A DNA stretch of 64,000 bases, taken from Gordonia neofelifaecis NRRL B-59395. Its GTDB lineage: Bacteria; Actinomycetota; Actinomycetes; Mycobacteriales; Mycobacteriaceae. The notes under the pieces are model-generated. The model ran no database searches. It had not been told where the DNA came from and saw only the letters and a program-made list of their open reading frames with translations. A program made the translations under genes and the position numbers. This document shows positions 45,532 to 58,776 of this stretch, piece by piece. The stretch is from NCBI RefSeq assembly GCF_000192435.1, contig NZ_AEUD01000008.1, positions 118,836 to 182,835 of the forward strand. The letters run 5' to 3'. The first letter of the stretch is position 1; each line of letters starts with the position of its first letter.

Positions 45532-45990
45532 TCACTCCGAATCGGCGGCGTACGAATCGGCGAAGGAGACGCGCGGCGTGGTGAGCGCCGCGTACACGGC
45601 GAGCACCGCGTAGACCACAGCGGCGAGGGTGAACCCGATCGCCAGCACGATGGACGCCGCCCAGGCGACGACGCCGACGGTGGCGTCGCCGCCGTCGAGC
45701 AGCAGCACCGCCGACGCCGACAGCACGGCGCCCAGGAGCGCCCACGCGGCCGATCGAACCCGCGGGCCGATCGCCCGGGTGTAGAACAGTCGCTCGTAGA
45801 CCGCGGTCTCGAACTCGTCCACAGCCGCCAGCCGGACGGCGTCGGCCCCCGCCAGCTCCCGCAACGACACGGCGAGATCGGTGTCCCGCTTGAGCGCTAC
45901 GGTCTCATTCTGTCGGTATCGAACGTATGCGATGGTCGCGATGGTGGCCGCCAGCACTCCGGCCGCGGCGACGATAGCCCAGTTGTTCAC
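45532..45990 (-). CDS. Membrane protein of unknown function
   Basis: A 152-residue membrane protein with one N-terminal helix (WAIVAAAGVLAATIATIAYV) and two further helices (AAWALLGAVLSASAVLLLDG and VAWAASIVLAIGFTLAAVVYAVLAVYAAL). A cytoplasmic loop of about 50 residues (RYRQNETVALKRDTDLAV) separates the first from the others. A GTG start at 45990 is used. It precedes DUF2252 in the same orientation. I do not recognise the family. Confidence 0.65.
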   Translation of the reverse strand: MNNWAIVAAAGVLAATIATIAYVRYRQNETVALKRDTDLAVSLRELAGADAVRLAAVDEFETAVYERLFYTRAIGPRVRSAAWALLGAVLSASAVLLLDGGDATVGVVAWAASIVLAIGFTLAAVVYAVLAVYAALTTPRVSFADSYAADSE

Positions 45991-46023
45991 GAGAGTTCAC
46001 CGTACCGGGCCTCGTGCCGCGAA

Positions 46024-46455
46024 TCACACGCGCGATGTGACAGTGCTCGCAATATTGCCGCGCGTGGCCTTCGAGTACGGGCAGAAACCGTGGGCTGCCT
46101 GCGCGAGCTCGGCGGCCTCCGCGGTCTCCAGTCCCGGCAGGTAGACATCGATGTCCGCGGTGAGTCCGAAGCCGCCGTCGGCATCGTCGCCGCCGATCCC
46201 GACAGTCACCTTGACCGCCGTCTCATCGGTCAGCGTCGCGCCCTTGGTCTTGGCGACGTGCCGGAGCGCCCCCATGAAGCAGGCGGCGTATCCCGCGGAG
46301 AAGAGCTCCTCGGGGTTGCTGCCGTCGCCGTTGCCGCCCATCTCCACGGGCGGCGCGAGCACCAGATCGATCCGGCCCGACTCGGACACCACCTCGCTGT
46401 CGCGGCCGCCGCCGGTAGAGGTCGACGAGACGTGGTACACGGGGGACACGGTCAT
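46024..46455 (-). CDS. ohr: Organic hydroperoxide resistance protein (Ohr/OsmC family)
   Basis: A 143-residue Ohr-type peroxidase. The peroxidatic Cys59 in AGYAACFMGAL and the resolving Cys125 in AHGFCPYSK are in the conserved positions. The usual Arg lies early (SGRIDL region). The enzyme detoxifies organic and fatty-acid hydroperoxides through a dihydrolipoyl system. It is upstream of the membrane-protein gene in the same direction with a gap of about 30 bases, and downstream of a membrane gene. Confidence 0.93.
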   Translation of the reverse strand: MTVSPVYHVSSTSTGGGRDSEVVSESGRIDLVLAPPVEMGGNGDGSNPEELFSAGYAACFMGALRHVAKTKGATLTDETAVKVTVGIGGDDADGGFGLTADIDVYLPGLETAEAAELAQAAHGFCPYSKATRGNIASTVTSRV

Positions 46456-46531
46456 TGCGTTCTCCTTAGGTTCTGTCAGCTCGATGGCGGGGCGGACCGT
46501 CTCTCACGATTCGCGCACCCGCCTTTCCAAG

Positions 46532-47194
46532 CTACTCGCCGGACGGTCGGCGGAAGGGCTTCATCGCCATCGACTTCGGCAGCCACTCGTTGACCGGCCG
46601 TCGAAGGGTGATCAGTCCGGACAGGATCAACGCACCGCACTGCACCCACGCCAGCACCCGCAGGACCGGTGAGACCTCGTCGTAGTGGAACAGGAGGTCG
46701 GCGCCGACGATCGTGAAGAGCACGGTCACCGTGATGACCGACAGGTAGATGCTGCGCAGGTTCCGGCTGTGCGATGCGACGATGCCGAAGAGCAGCGGGT
46801 AGCCGAGCGCGGTGAACACGGGGATGCCGATCAGCAGCGCAGGTGTCCAGAAGGAGGCCATCGAGAGCGCCTTCGCCTCCGGGTCCACCCCGGGCAGCGT
46901 CTGCAGTCCGGGCTGCAGACGCTGCGCCATCAGACCCTCGAGCCACGACAGATTCGCGAACCCGTACACCATCCAGGCGGCACAGGCGAGGGCCCCGATC
47001 CCCCAGACCACCCGCGCGTCGCGAGTCAGCGCGACGGGCGGTGGCCCGGGGTCGACGGGGCGGCTCGGGTACCGGCTGGTGAGATCGCTGTCCTTCGACT
47101 TGCGTGCGATCTCAGCGAGATCTTCGGCGTCGAGTTCGGCCTGCGTGGGGATCCGATCGCCGTCGGGGTCGTCGAACGGTCCGGGAGTGCTCAT
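46532..47194 (-). CDS. Membrane protein of unknown function, probably DUF2561-like
   Basis: A 220-residue protein with a hydrophilic, acidic N-terminal 60 residues (MSTPGPFDDPDGDRIPTQAE) and four hydrophobic segments (VVWGIGALACAAWMVYGFA, ALLIGIPVFTALGYPLLFGI, YLSVITVTVLFTIVGADLL, VLAWVQCGALILSGLITL). The layout resembles actinobacterial DUF2561 proteins, but I am not certain. It is downstream of the secreted gene at 47227 by about 30 bases, so the two may be co-transcribed. Confidence 0.7.
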   Translation of the reverse strand: MSTPGPFDDPDGDRIPTQAELDAEDLAEIARKSKDSDLTSRYPSRPVDPGPPPVALTRDARVVWGIGALACAAWMVYGFANLSWLEGLMAQRLQPGLQTLPGVDPEAKALSMASFWTPALLIGIPVFTALGYPLLFGIVASHSRNLRSIYLSVITVTVLFTIVGADLLFHYDEVSPVLRVLAWVQCGALILSGLITLRRPVNEWLPKSMAMKPFRRPSGE

Positions 47195-47226
47195 GCCCTC
47201 GATGATGGCAGACGATCCCGCTGCGG

Positions 47227-48642
47227 CTACGACGCGATCTTCAGCATCCGGGTGATGGTGCCCTGCCAGAGCACGCCGCCGGGGGCGATCATGCCGGTGA
47301 GCTGCATCGGCTCGTCCGCGGGAGCGACGCCGACCTGGCGGGTGACCACCCGGCGGCCGGTCTGGAAATCGACCGCCACGTAGTTCACCGGGCCCACCTG
47401 CTGCGGGACGGGAAGATAAGGCCCGTACGCGAGTCCGTGGATCATGCCGTCCGCGCGCGAGAGCCGCGGCAGGGTGGCCATCCGGTCGGTGGTGTTCTCC
47501 CAGACTCGCTTGCACTCGCCGTCACGGACGTCGATGCGCGTCATGCCCCCGCGGAAAGGCGCGAACGCCGGATCGCTCGGGCCACCGCTGACCGCCATCG
47601 GCGGGTACTGGAAGCCGTACGTGCTCGGGATGACGAGGCTGTCGCCCCAGGCCATCGGCGAGTTCTCCGTGCCCTGGTTCGCCGCCGCGAACGCGCGGGT
47701 GCGGCACACCTGCGAGCCGTCGTCGGAGTTGTAGACGATCAGATTGGGCACCGCGGCACTGTCGACGATGGCGACCCAGCCGTCGCCGCCCGGCCCGAAG
47801 TACGTCGGGGTGGTTCCCGATCCCCAGGTCAGCTGCCCCGGTTTGCGGGCGGCACCGCTGTCGTAGGCGCGGCGCCACACCGTACGCGGCACGCCGTTCG
47901 CGTCGGCCTGCATCTCGTACAGAGCGTGCGTGGTCAGCACGGACGCCCCCGATCGCCGGATCGTGAGACCGTTGCCGAGTTCCTCGCCCTTCGGCAGATG
48001 AGTGGCGCCGATCCGACCGTCGGGCAGCACGGTTCCGATGACACCGCCGGTGGTCGCGAACCAGGTGCGCCCCTGGTAATCGGGAGCGAGCCCGGTGATG
48101 CCGTCGCCGCCGATCTGCTTCGAGACGTCGGTCGCCTCGTCGATCCTGAGGGTCCAGCCCGCACCGGCCCGGTGATGGCCGACCCGCAGGATTCGACCGG
48201 AGCCATCGGCGACGACGACGCGGTTCTCGTTGTCGAGGAAGCCGTACACCCCGCCGAGCAGCTTGCCCTTGGTCAGCGGCAGCCGTGCGACGACCTGCGC
48301 CGTGCGGGGGTCGAACATGGTGACGACCGGTGTGGCGAACTGCGGAGGTGTGCCGGCGACGTACGCCGTGCACAACGAGATCGGGTAGCCGTCGGAGCCG
48401 ACGAAGGTCGCGGCACAGACTCCCCCGGGGACGCTCGAGGCGACCACGTGGCCGTTCTTGCCCGGACCGCGGTACGCCGTGCTGTCCGACGACTCCGGGT
48501 CACCATGCATCAGTGACGTCCAGGCGGGGCCGGAGCTCGGAACGGCAGGGCTCGCCACGGCGGTCGATTCACACACCGTGGCGAGCCCGACGACCGCCAC
48601 CGCGGCAGCGATCAGGAAACGCTTGAAGACAGTCATGCGCAT
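47227..48642 (-). CDS. Secreted beta-propeller-like protein of unknown function
   Basis: A 471-residue exported protein. Its signal peptide FLIAAAVAVVGLATV ends near AVAS-PAV. The mature protein has recurrent beta-strand and Asp/Gly-turn segments (WTLRIDEATDV, TWFATTGGVIG, GDGWVAIVDSAA, ITRMLKIAS). Such repetition suggests a six- or seven-bladed propeller. Four Cys are present, which could form disulfides in the exported protein. No catalytic motif is evident. It may bind sugars or serve as a cell-envelope sensor; this is guesswork. Confidence 0.75.
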   Translation of the reverse strand: MRMTVFKRFLIAAAVAVVGLATVCESTAVASPAVPSSGPAWTSLMHGDPESSDSTAYRGPGKNGHVVASSVPGGVCAATFVGSDGYPISLCTAYVAGTPPQFATPVVTMFDPRTAQVVARLPLTKGKLLGGVYGFLDNENRVVVADGSGRILRVGHHRAGAGWTLRIDEATDVSKQIGGDGITGLAPDYQGRTWFATTGGVIGTVLPDGRIGATHLPKGEELGNGLTIRRSGASVLTTHALYEMQADANGVPRTVWRRAYDSGAARKPGQLTWGSGTTPTYFGPGGDGWVAIVDSAAVPNLIVYNSDDGSQVCRTRAFAAANQGTENSPMAWGDSLVIPSTYGFQYPPMAVSGGPSDPAFAPFRGGMTRIDVRDGECKRVWENTTDRMATLPRLSRADGMIHGLAYGPYLPVPQQVGPVNYVAVDFQTGRRVVTRQVGVAPADEPMQLTGMIAPGGVLWQGTITRMLKIAS

Positions 48643-48695
48643 CAGTCGATCACACGATCAACTCCGCGCGCGAGACCTCACGGACAAAAGACTGG

Positions 48696-49988
48696 TCAGC
48701 TGTTCAACTCAGCGAGGATGAAACTCGTCGCCGGCAGCATCTTGAACAACATCGGCAGCGCGTGGTTGACGACCATGCCGGGGAAGATCGGCGGCGTGAA
48801 GTCGTTGTCGAGCCGGACGTCCGCGCCCTGGTTCTTCCAGTCGCGGTACAGCTGGACCACCTGGCCGTGCGGGATGACGTCGTCGCTGACACCGGTCGAC
48901 AGAAGTACCGGCGCATTCGGCTTCAGGCGGCCGATCCGCTGATCGTCGACCGTCTTCTGGACCTCGGGGTACTTCTTGATCACGGCGCTGAGCGACTTGC
49001 CGTCGCGCGTCCACTGGCTGGTCCGCTGGAAGCCGTGCGTCAAACCGGTGTCACCGATGCACTGCGTCGACACCTCCTTGAGCGCCTGTCGGCCGGTGGC
49101 GTTGGTCTCCTTAGCCAGGATCGGATCGAGCGCCGGGTAGCGCGCGGCGAGACCGTTGATCGCGTAGCCGATCGCACCGGAGATGAACGTGCCGTCGATC
49201 TGATCGATCACCTTGTTGAGATCGGCGGGAGGCGCTCCCGCGTAAGTGGCCTTGACGTTGAGGTCGGACGCGTAGGTGGAGGCCAGCTCGGCTGCCGACG
49301 CCGCGGCGCCACCGCCCTGCGAGTATCCGGAGAACGCCACGGGCGCGTCCTTCGGCGCCTTCGCTACGGCGAGACCGGCGCGCGCGGCGTCGAGCACGGC
49401 ACGGCCCGACTCGAGACGGTTCACGTAGGTGTGGATGCCCGGGGTGCCCATGCCGACGTAGTCGGTCAGCACCACGCGGACGCCGTTGAGCAGGAAGAGG
49501 TTCATCTCGAGACCCGAGTAGTTGACGCCGAGGCTCGGCTTGGCCGGATCGATCGACATCGGCAGCGACAGCATCTTCGATCCCGCGCACTGATCGCCCT
49601 GGCCCACGGTGCCCGGCGCCAACACGACGGTCGGACGCGGACCCTTGCCGCGCCATGCGGCGGTCGGCTCGACGACGGCGCCGGTCACCGCGGTGGGCGC
49701 ACCGTCCTGACGCGTGGTGGTGTACATGATCCGCGTCGCGGTGCCCGGCCACTGATTGCGGACGCCCGGGATCTGAAGCAGGAGTTCAGTCGGCTGGGTG
49801 CGGACCACCGACCCGGGCTTGTCGGACAGGCGCGCGGGCGGCTGGTAGAAGTCGCGCGCCGCAGTCGCGTTGCCGGCCACGAGACCGGTCGCCACCACGG
49901 CGCCGACCGCTGCGATCGCACCGACGCGCTTCGCGCCCCCGGCGATGGATGAATGATTAGACGAGACGAATCCCCGAATTTTTCTCAC
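48696..49988 (-). CDS. Secretory lipase (LIP family)
   Basis: A 430-residue lipase. The N-terminus holds a twin-basic region and a hydrophobic segment (AIAAVGAVVATGLVAG) with cleavage near ATA-ARD. The family opening DFYQPPARL is clear, with LLQIPGVRNQWPGTATRIMY. The nucleophile elbow is SGYSQGG, the acidic residue is in LLSTGVSDDVIP, and the His lies in VVNHALPM. A GTG start is used. It is closely related to the Candida/actinobacterial LIP family and to the protein at 2851-3993. It is isolated and divergent from nothing nearby. Confidence 0.9.
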   Translation of the reverse strand: MRKIRGFVSSNHSSIAGGAKRVGAIAAVGAVVATGLVAGNATAARDFYQPPARLSDKPGSVVRTQPTELLLQIPGVRNQWPGTATRIMYTTTRQDGAPTAVTGAVVEPTAAWRGKGPRPTVVLAPGTVGQGDQCAGSKMLSLPMSIDPAKPSLGVNYSGLEMNLFLLNGVRVVLTDYVGMGTPGIHTYVNRLESGRAVLDAARAGLAVAKAPKDAPVAFSGYSQGGGAAASAAELASTYASDLNVKATYAGAPPADLNKVIDQIDGTFISGAIGYAINGLAARYPALDPILAKETNATGRQALKEVSTQCIGDTGLTHGFQRTSQWTRDGKSLSAVIKKYPEVQKTVDDQRIGRLKPNAPVLLSTGVSDDVIPHGQVVQLYRDWKNQGADVRLDNDFTPPIFPGMVVNHALPMLFKMLPATSFILAELNS

Positions 49989-50225
49989 GCAAGTAATCTA
50001 CGCCATAAGTTACCCGTTGGTAAGTCCCAATTTTGACCAATGCGAGGCCCACTCAGCCGGTATTCCGTGACTTTGCAAGAAGCCCGCTCGAGTCGGCAGT
50101 GCGCGACGTACTGACGCAAGCGTCCCCGTGACAGCAAGTCGTGGACGAATGGTCCAGCAGGTGCCGTCACGGGGACGCGTAGGTCACGGAGGAGCGCCGG
50201 TGAACGACGCGAGCCGCGAAAGGTG
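49989..50225. other. Intergenic region with a long-looped hairpin (lipase promoter side)
   Basis: Nothing convincingly coding is seen. GCGTCCCCGTGAC (50120-50132) pairs with GTCACGGGGACGC (50166-50178), a 13-bp stem with a 33-base loop. It lies between asd (upstream on the minus strand) and the lipase gene, and could be the asd terminator. Confidence 0.55.
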
Positions 50226-52528
<2,303 letters not shown>

Positions 52529-52639
52529 GTCGTGCAACCTTCCTTAATCTCTATAGCTAGCGGGACTTGCGCCGGGTTCACCTTACCCGCCGCCCCTGAC
52601 ACGGCACATTCCGTCGAAGCCGCCGTAGGATCTGCTGCG

Positions 52640-53827
52640 ATGACTACCGCCCGCCCGTTGTCCTCGGTGACGCGCCTGCGCGCAGCACACGACTTCGCCC
52701 TTCGGTGCGTCGGCGTGTACGCCGTCGTGCGCGTCGTCGGAGTGATGGTTCTCGCACTCTTCGCCCAGATTCACGACACCGGGCTGCGCTCGCTGCTCGC
52801 CATGTGGGACGGCGAATGGATGCTCGGCATCGCCGAGAACGGGTACGGCGGAATCCCGCTGTGGTTCACCGACGGCAACGGGATCCACACCGAGTTCACC
52901 GCGTATGCGTTCTTTCCGGGCTATCCGCTGACGGTCCGGACCGTCGCGCTGGTCCCCGGCCTCTCGCCGTTCGCCGCGGCGATGATCGTCAACGTCGTCG
53001 CTGGCGCGCTGGCGGCAGTGGCCGTCGGACGGATCGGACGACTCTGCGCCGGACTCGTGCGGGAATCGCTGCGGCCGGCACCGGGCCGCTCGGCGACCGT
53101 CGGACTCGTCCTGGTCGCCCTATTCGCGGCGACGCCGATGTCGGTGGTGCTCAACATGGCCTACACCGAAGCGGTGTTCTGCGCGCTCGCCGCATGGGCG
53201 CTGGTCGGGGTCCTCGAACGCCAGTGGCTGCTCGCCGGGCTGTGCGCTCTCGGCGCCGGCCTGGTCCGGCCGACCGGTGTCGCGGTGATCGCGGCGGTGA
53301 TGCTCGCCGCGCTGCTGGGTCGGCGCGACGGACCGCGCGCCTGGGCCGCGGTGGTCCTCGCCCCGCTCGGCTATCTCGGCTACCTGGCCGTGGTGTGGGC
53401 CCGCACCGGCTCGATGACCGGCTGGTTCCAGATACAGACCACCGGATGGAACACCACGTTCGACGGCGGACTGGCGACGTGGCGGTTCCTGAGCGAGACT
53501 CTCGGACACGAATCGGACTTCGCGGCCATCGCGACGGCGCTGCTGATCGTCTCCGTGCTCATCCTGTTCGGCTGGGCGGTCGCCGACCGCGTGCCCTGGC
53601 CGATCCTCGTCTACGCCGCAGGCGTACTGGCGTCGATCCTGCTCTCCGACGGGCTGATGATGAGCCGCGCCCGGCTGCTGTTGCCCGCATTCGTCCTGTT
53701 GATCCCGGTGGCTCTCCGGATCGCGCGCAGACCACGGTCGGAGATGATCGTCATCCTCGCCGCAGCCGCACTGTTCTCGGCCTGGTTCGGCGCCCGAATG
53801 CTGACCGTCTTCCAGTACGCGATCTGA
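52640..53827 (+). CDS. PIG-V-like mannosyltransferase, membrane glycosyltransferase
   Basis: A 395-residue polytopic membrane protein with about nine hydrophobic helices. The family landmark WDGEWMLGIAENGYG (residue about 50) corresponds to the WDGxWY...GY motif of PIG-V/GPI mannosyltransferases. FFPGYPLTVR and a conserved acidic loop (MAYTEAVF) follow. It probably uses a polyprenyl-phosphate mannose donor at the outer face to modify a glycolipid or protein. ATG start. It is divergent from ask and convergent with the solute-binding gene. Confidence 0.8.
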   Translation: MTTARPLSSVTRLRAAHDFALRCVGVYAVVRVVGVMVLALFAQIHDTGLRSLLAMWDGEWMLGIAENGYGGIPLWFTDGNGIHTEFTAYAFFPGYPLTVRTVALVPGLSPFAAAMIVNVVAGALAAVAVGRIGRLCAGLVRESLRPAPGRSATVGLVLVALFAATPMSVVLNMAYTEAVFCALAAWALVGVLERQWLLAGLCALGAGLVRPTGVAVIAAVMLAALLGRRDGPRAWAAVVLAPLGYLGYLAVVWARTGSMTGWFQIQTTGWNTTFDGGLATWRFLSETLGHESDFAAIATALLIVSVLILFGWAVADRVPWPILVYAAGVLASILLSDGLMMSRARLLLPAFVLLIPVALRIARRPRSEMIVILAAAALFSAWFGARMLTVFQYAI

Positions 53828-53848
53828 GGCTCGCCCTGACCGACGACC

Positions 53849-55018
53849 TCACCCCTTGATCTCGAGCCAGGCCTTCGACCACTCGGCATAGTCGACGCAC
53901 TCGACGTCGGTACGACCGTCCAGGCACTGGCGCATCGGTGTCGTCCAGTACCAGATGCGCGCGGCGTACGCCGGGTCGTCCGAGTGATAGACCGCGCAGT
54001 GCTCCCGATTCCGCATCAACGCACACGACTCCGAGTTGGCCGGGGACTCGCCGAAGTACTCGGCGATCCGCGCGTTGACCCGCGGTCCGACGACGTAGTC
54101 GATCCAGCGATACGCGCAGTTGCGGTGCGGGGTCCGGCCGGCGATCATCCACGAGTCCGACCATCCGGTCGAGCCCTCCTCCGGCAGCACCGTCGCCACC
54201 GGCGCTCCGCCGTCGCTCGCGAGATTGGCGGCGACCTGCCAGGCCGACCCGATCACGCTCCATCCGGCGCCGAACGCCTGCACCTCGCGGACGACGTCGT
54301 TCCAGTACTCGCCGACGGCCGTGCGCTGCTCGGTCAGCAGCGCGACCGCCGCCGCGAACTGAGTGGTGTCGAGCGCGTACGGATCGGTGATCCGCAGGTC
54401 GGGCCGATGGCGCATCAGGTACAGGGCGGCGTCGGCGATGTAGATCGGCGAGTCGTAGGCGGTCACCCGCCCCGCGTATCGCCGTGCGTCCTCGAACACC
54501 GCCCGCCAGGAGGTGGGCGCCGGGCGGACCACGTCGGTGCGATACATGAGCACATTGGCGCCCCAGCCGTGCGGGACGCCGTACACGGTGTCGTCGACGG
54601 CGTTCCACGGCTGGTCCTTGAGGAACGGATAGATGGCACCGTAGTTCGAGATCAATGTCGTATTGATCGGCTGCACGTCGCCCGCATCGATCAGCCTCCG
54701 CGAAGCGTCGCCGGAGGCCGACACCACGTCGAACTCGCCGGTTCGCATCTGCGCCACGGCCTCGTCGGAGGTGCCGAACGTCTTCACGTGCACCTGGCAG
54801 CCGGTCAACTGCCGAAACGGCCGCACCCAGTCCACCGCCCGATTGGTGCTGCCGTCCTCGGCATAGCCCGGCCAGGCCAGGACGTTCAGCACCTTCTCCG
54901 AGGGACCGAGCGACGACGGCGCCGACTGCGGCGGCACGTCGTCATTCGCGCAGGCCGCGGAGATCGTCATCGCCGCGACGATCACCGCCACGCTGACCAG
55001 CCTGCTGATCGTCGCCAC
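53849..55018 (-). CDS. Spermidine/putrescine-type solute-binding lipoprotein
   Basis: A 389-residue lipoprotein. A hydrophobic N-terminus (VSVAVIVAAMTISAAC) ends in the lipobox SAAC. The mature part starts VLNVLAWPGYAED and has the type II periplasmic-binding fold features of the PotD/spermidine family (TGCQVHVKTFGTSDEAV, VVSASGDASRR, GWSDSWMIAGRT). A GTG at 55018 is used, with GGCGAGGAGAG before it. Cys pairs late in the protein (SCALMRNREHC, CLDGRTDVEC). No permease or ATPase is adjacent. It is divergent from the MFS gene. Confidence 0.85.
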   Translation of the reverse strand: MATISRLVSVAVIVAAMTISAACANDDVPPQSAPSSLGPSEKVLNVLAWPGYAEDGSTNRAVDWVRPFRQLTGCQVHVKTFGTSDEAVAQMRTGEFDVVSASGDASRRLIDAGDVQPINTTLISNYGAIYPFLKDQPWNAVDDTVYGVPHGWGANVLMYRTDVVRPAPTSWRAVFEDARRYAGRVTAYDSPIYIADAALYLMRHRPDLRITDPYALDTTQFAAAVALLTEQRTAVGEYWNDVVREVQAFGAGWSVIGSAWQVAANLASDGGAPVATVLPEEGSTGWSDSWMIAGRTPHRNCAYRWIDYVVGPRVNARIAEYFGESPANSESCALMRNREHCAVYHSDDPAYAARIWYWTTPMRQCLDGRTDVECVDYAEWSKAWLEIKG

Positions 55019-55203
55019 GACTCTCCTCGCCGACCGCCGCGGGCGGCCTTCTCCCTCGAGTTCTACCGCACTCCGGAGTGTCACGCCGGGGATCGGCGGA
55101 CCGCCCTGCGCCGCAGTCGGACCGCACCGAATCCGAGTCGCTGACCACCGCATATCGCGCGTAATCTGAGCGGGCCCCTCGAACAGATCTGGAGTCCCCG
55201 ACC

Positions 55204-56523
55204 ATGTCCGCCGCTGGAACCACCGCGCCGACCGCCCCCGCCGGGCGCGAGTGGTTCGGGCTGGCCGTGCTGATGCTGCCCGTCCTCCTGGTGTCGATGG
55301 ACTTCTCGGTGCTCTACCTCGCCATGCCGACGATCGTGAACGCACTCGATCCGACTGCGACGCAACAACTCTGGATCCTCGACATCTACGGATTCATGAT
55401 CGCCGGCCTGCTGATCACGATGGGCAACATCGGCGACCGGATCGGCAGGGGGCGCATTCTGCTCGCCGGTGCCGCCGTATTCGGCGGTGCCTCGATTCTC
55501 GCTGCGTTCGCCCCCGGCGCCGGCGCCTTGATCGCCGCCCGCGCACTGATGGGCGTCGGCGGCGCGACACTGATGCCCGCCAGCCTCGCGCTGATCGCCA
55601 ACATGTTCCCCCGCAGCCGCGACCGTGCGCGCGCCATCGGCATCTGGACCTCGGCCTTCGCCGGCGGCGCCGCCATCGGTCCGGTCCTCGGCGGTGTCCT
55701 CCTCCACCATTACTGGTGGGGCGTGGTGTTCCTGATCAACGTCCCAGTCCTCGCAGTGCTGTTCGCCGTCGGGCCGTTCGTCCTCCCCGAATACCGTTCG
55801 GCCAGTTCCGATCCCTTCGACATCGTGGGCGTCGCACTGTCGTTGCTCGGCATTCTTCCGGCGGTCTACGCGATCAAGGAGTTCGCCACGTCCGGGGTCG
55901 CCCGGGGTCCGGTGGTCGCCGGACTGTTCGGTTCAGCGATGCTCGTCCTGTTCCTGTGGCACGAGTCGCGCGCGACGGCACCGCTGCTGAACCTGCGACT
56001 CTTCCGCAACCCGACTTTCAGCGCGTGCGTAGCGGTCGCGCTCGTCGGCATGATGGCCGAGGGCGGGATCGCGTATCTGTCGAACACCTACCTCCAGTCG
56101 GTGCTCGGGTACGACGTTCTAGCCGCGGCGCTCGCCGGGCTGCCGATGGCGGTGACCGTTGCCACGTTCTCGATCTTCGCCGACCGCGTCGCGCGCCTGA
56201 CGGGTCCTCGCCTCGCGCTGGCCGGATCGGTGACGCTCGCAGGCATCTCGAACATCGGATTCCTGGCTCTCGGCACGGCGTCACCACTGTGGATCTTCAT
56301 GGTCCTCAGCGCGGTCGCCGGCATCGGCTACGGCGTGGTGTTCTCGCTCGTGACCGACATCGTCGTGGGTTCGGCCCCGCCCGAACAGTCGGGCGCGGCG
56401 TCCGCCATCTCCGAAACCAGCTTCGAGTTGGGCACCGCGCTCGGTCTCGCGCTGCTCGGGTCATTGGCGACGGCCGTCTTCCTGTCAGACGACGACGGCC
56501 ACGGATTCACCGAGTCGTTGTAG
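55204..56523 (+). CDS. DHA2-type (EmrB/QacA) drug transporter, 3'-truncated
   Basis: A 439-residue multidrug-efflux MFS protein. It begins LAVLMLPVLLVSMDFSVLYLAMP and has the DHA2 motif GxLaDrxGr as GNIGDRIGRGRILL, motif C GPVLGGVLL and helices continuing to TM13 (ALGLALLGSLATAVF). It ends DDDGHGFTESL and stops, before the last helix and the usual C-terminal tail. Normal family members have about 480-520 residues and 14 helices. The gene is therefore most likely truncated at its 3' end. ATG start with GGAG upstream. The remnant at 56520-56612 lies immediately beyond. Confidence 0.85.
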   Translation: MSAAGTTAPTAPAGREWFGLAVLMLPVLLVSMDFSVLYLAMPTIVNALDPTATQQLWILDIYGFMIAGLLITMGNIGDRIGRGRILLAGAAVFGGASILAAFAPGAGALIAARALMGVGGATLMPASLALIANMFPRSRDRARAIGIWTSAFAGGAAIGPVLGGVLLHHYWWGVVFLINVPVLAVLFAVGPFVLPEYRSASSDPFDIVGVALSLLGILPAVYAIKEFATSGVARGPVVAGLFGSAMLVLFLWHESRATAPLLNLRLFRNPTFSACVAVALVGMMAEGGIAYLSNTYLQSVLGYDVLAAALAGLPMAVTVATFSIFADRVARLTGPRLALAGSVTLAGISNIGFLALGTASPLWIFMVLSAVAGIGYGVVFSLVTDIVVGSAPPEQSGAASAISETSFELGTALGLALLGSLATAVFLSDDDGHGFTESL

Positions 56524-56612
56524 ATCCCCGACTGCGCGAAGGCGACGCCGAGGTCGCCGATGATCGGAATCTCATGCCACTGGATGCTGCTGCTGCCCAT
56601 GTTCATCTCCAT
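56520..56612 (-). pseudogene. 5' remnant of an iron-box-controlled gene (3' end lost)
   Basis: On the minus strand an ATG at 56612 (or 56606/56600) opens MEMNMGSSSIQWHEIPII, then GDLGVAFAQSGIYND. This reads like the beginning of a real protein. Beyond residue 31 the frame runs antisense through the MFS gene. It lies 30 bases downstream of a near-consensus IdeR/DtxR iron box. Together with the truncated MFS gene this looks like a deletion that removed both 3' ends. The family is not recognised. Confidence 0.55.
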
Positions 56613-56641
56613 TTCGACCGAGACCCCAAGCGCTCGGTTCA

Positions 56642-56660
56642 GTAGGTAATCCTAACCTAA
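56642..56660 (-). promoter_or_regulatory. IdeR/DtxR iron box
   Basis: On the minus strand TTAGGTTAGGATTACCTAC matches the iron-box consensus TTAGGTTAGGCTAACCTAA at 16 of 19 positions. It lies 30-48 bases upstream of the remnant at 56612, in a core-promoter position. It is about 210 bases from leuA and probably not part of that unit. Confidence 0.75.
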
Positions 56661-56752
56661 CTGATTGACGATGGATGTCGAGACCCACCCCGAACCCGGC
56701 CTACGAAGACACCCCCTGATCCTCCCCGTGATCAAGTGCTACCTTTGAATGC

Positions 56753-56794
56753 ATGCAGCGTGCACTCCTTCTCGGTTGCCGCGGCGGGGTCTGA
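56753..56794 (+). CDS. leuL: Leucine leader peptide (leuL)
   Basis: The ATG at 56753 opens MQRALLLGCRGGV and stops at 56794. The three consecutive Leu codons CTC-CTT-CTC in a 13-residue peptide are the signature of transcription attenuation by charged tRNA-Leu. It lies upstream of alternative hairpins and of leuA. No ribosome-binding site is strong. Confidence 0.82.
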   Translation: MQRALLLGCRGGV

Positions 56795-56797
56795 TCC

Positions 56798-56851
56798 GAC
56801 CGGCTCTCCGTCGCGGGGCCTCTTGACGTGCCGGTCAACCCCATCCTTTTT
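56798..56851 (+). promoter_or_regulatory. leuA attenuator (alternative hairpins)
   Basis: GACCGGC (56798-56804) pairs with GCCGGTC (56830-56836), the candidate anti-terminator arm. Alternatively GGGG (56815-56818) plus TTGAC (56823-56827) pair with GTCAA (56834-56838) plus CCCC (56839-56842), forming a terminator followed by TTTTT at 56847-56851. The two share GGTC, so only one can form. When Leu is scarce, ribosome stalling on the leader should favour the anti-terminator. Confidence 0.75.
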
Positions 56852-56866
56852 CATTCAGGAGATTGA

Positions 56867-58720
<1,854 letters not shown>

Positions 58721-58776
58721 CTCGCTGAGCTCAGCAGGCGCGGTCCACGAGATCGCCCGCGGTGAGCGCACAGACT

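Noticed and set aside
46033-46048. TGTGACAGTGCTCGCA as a Crp site
   Set aside because: It lies in the 3' end of the ohr coding region, with a mismatch in the right half-site, and is not near a promoter.
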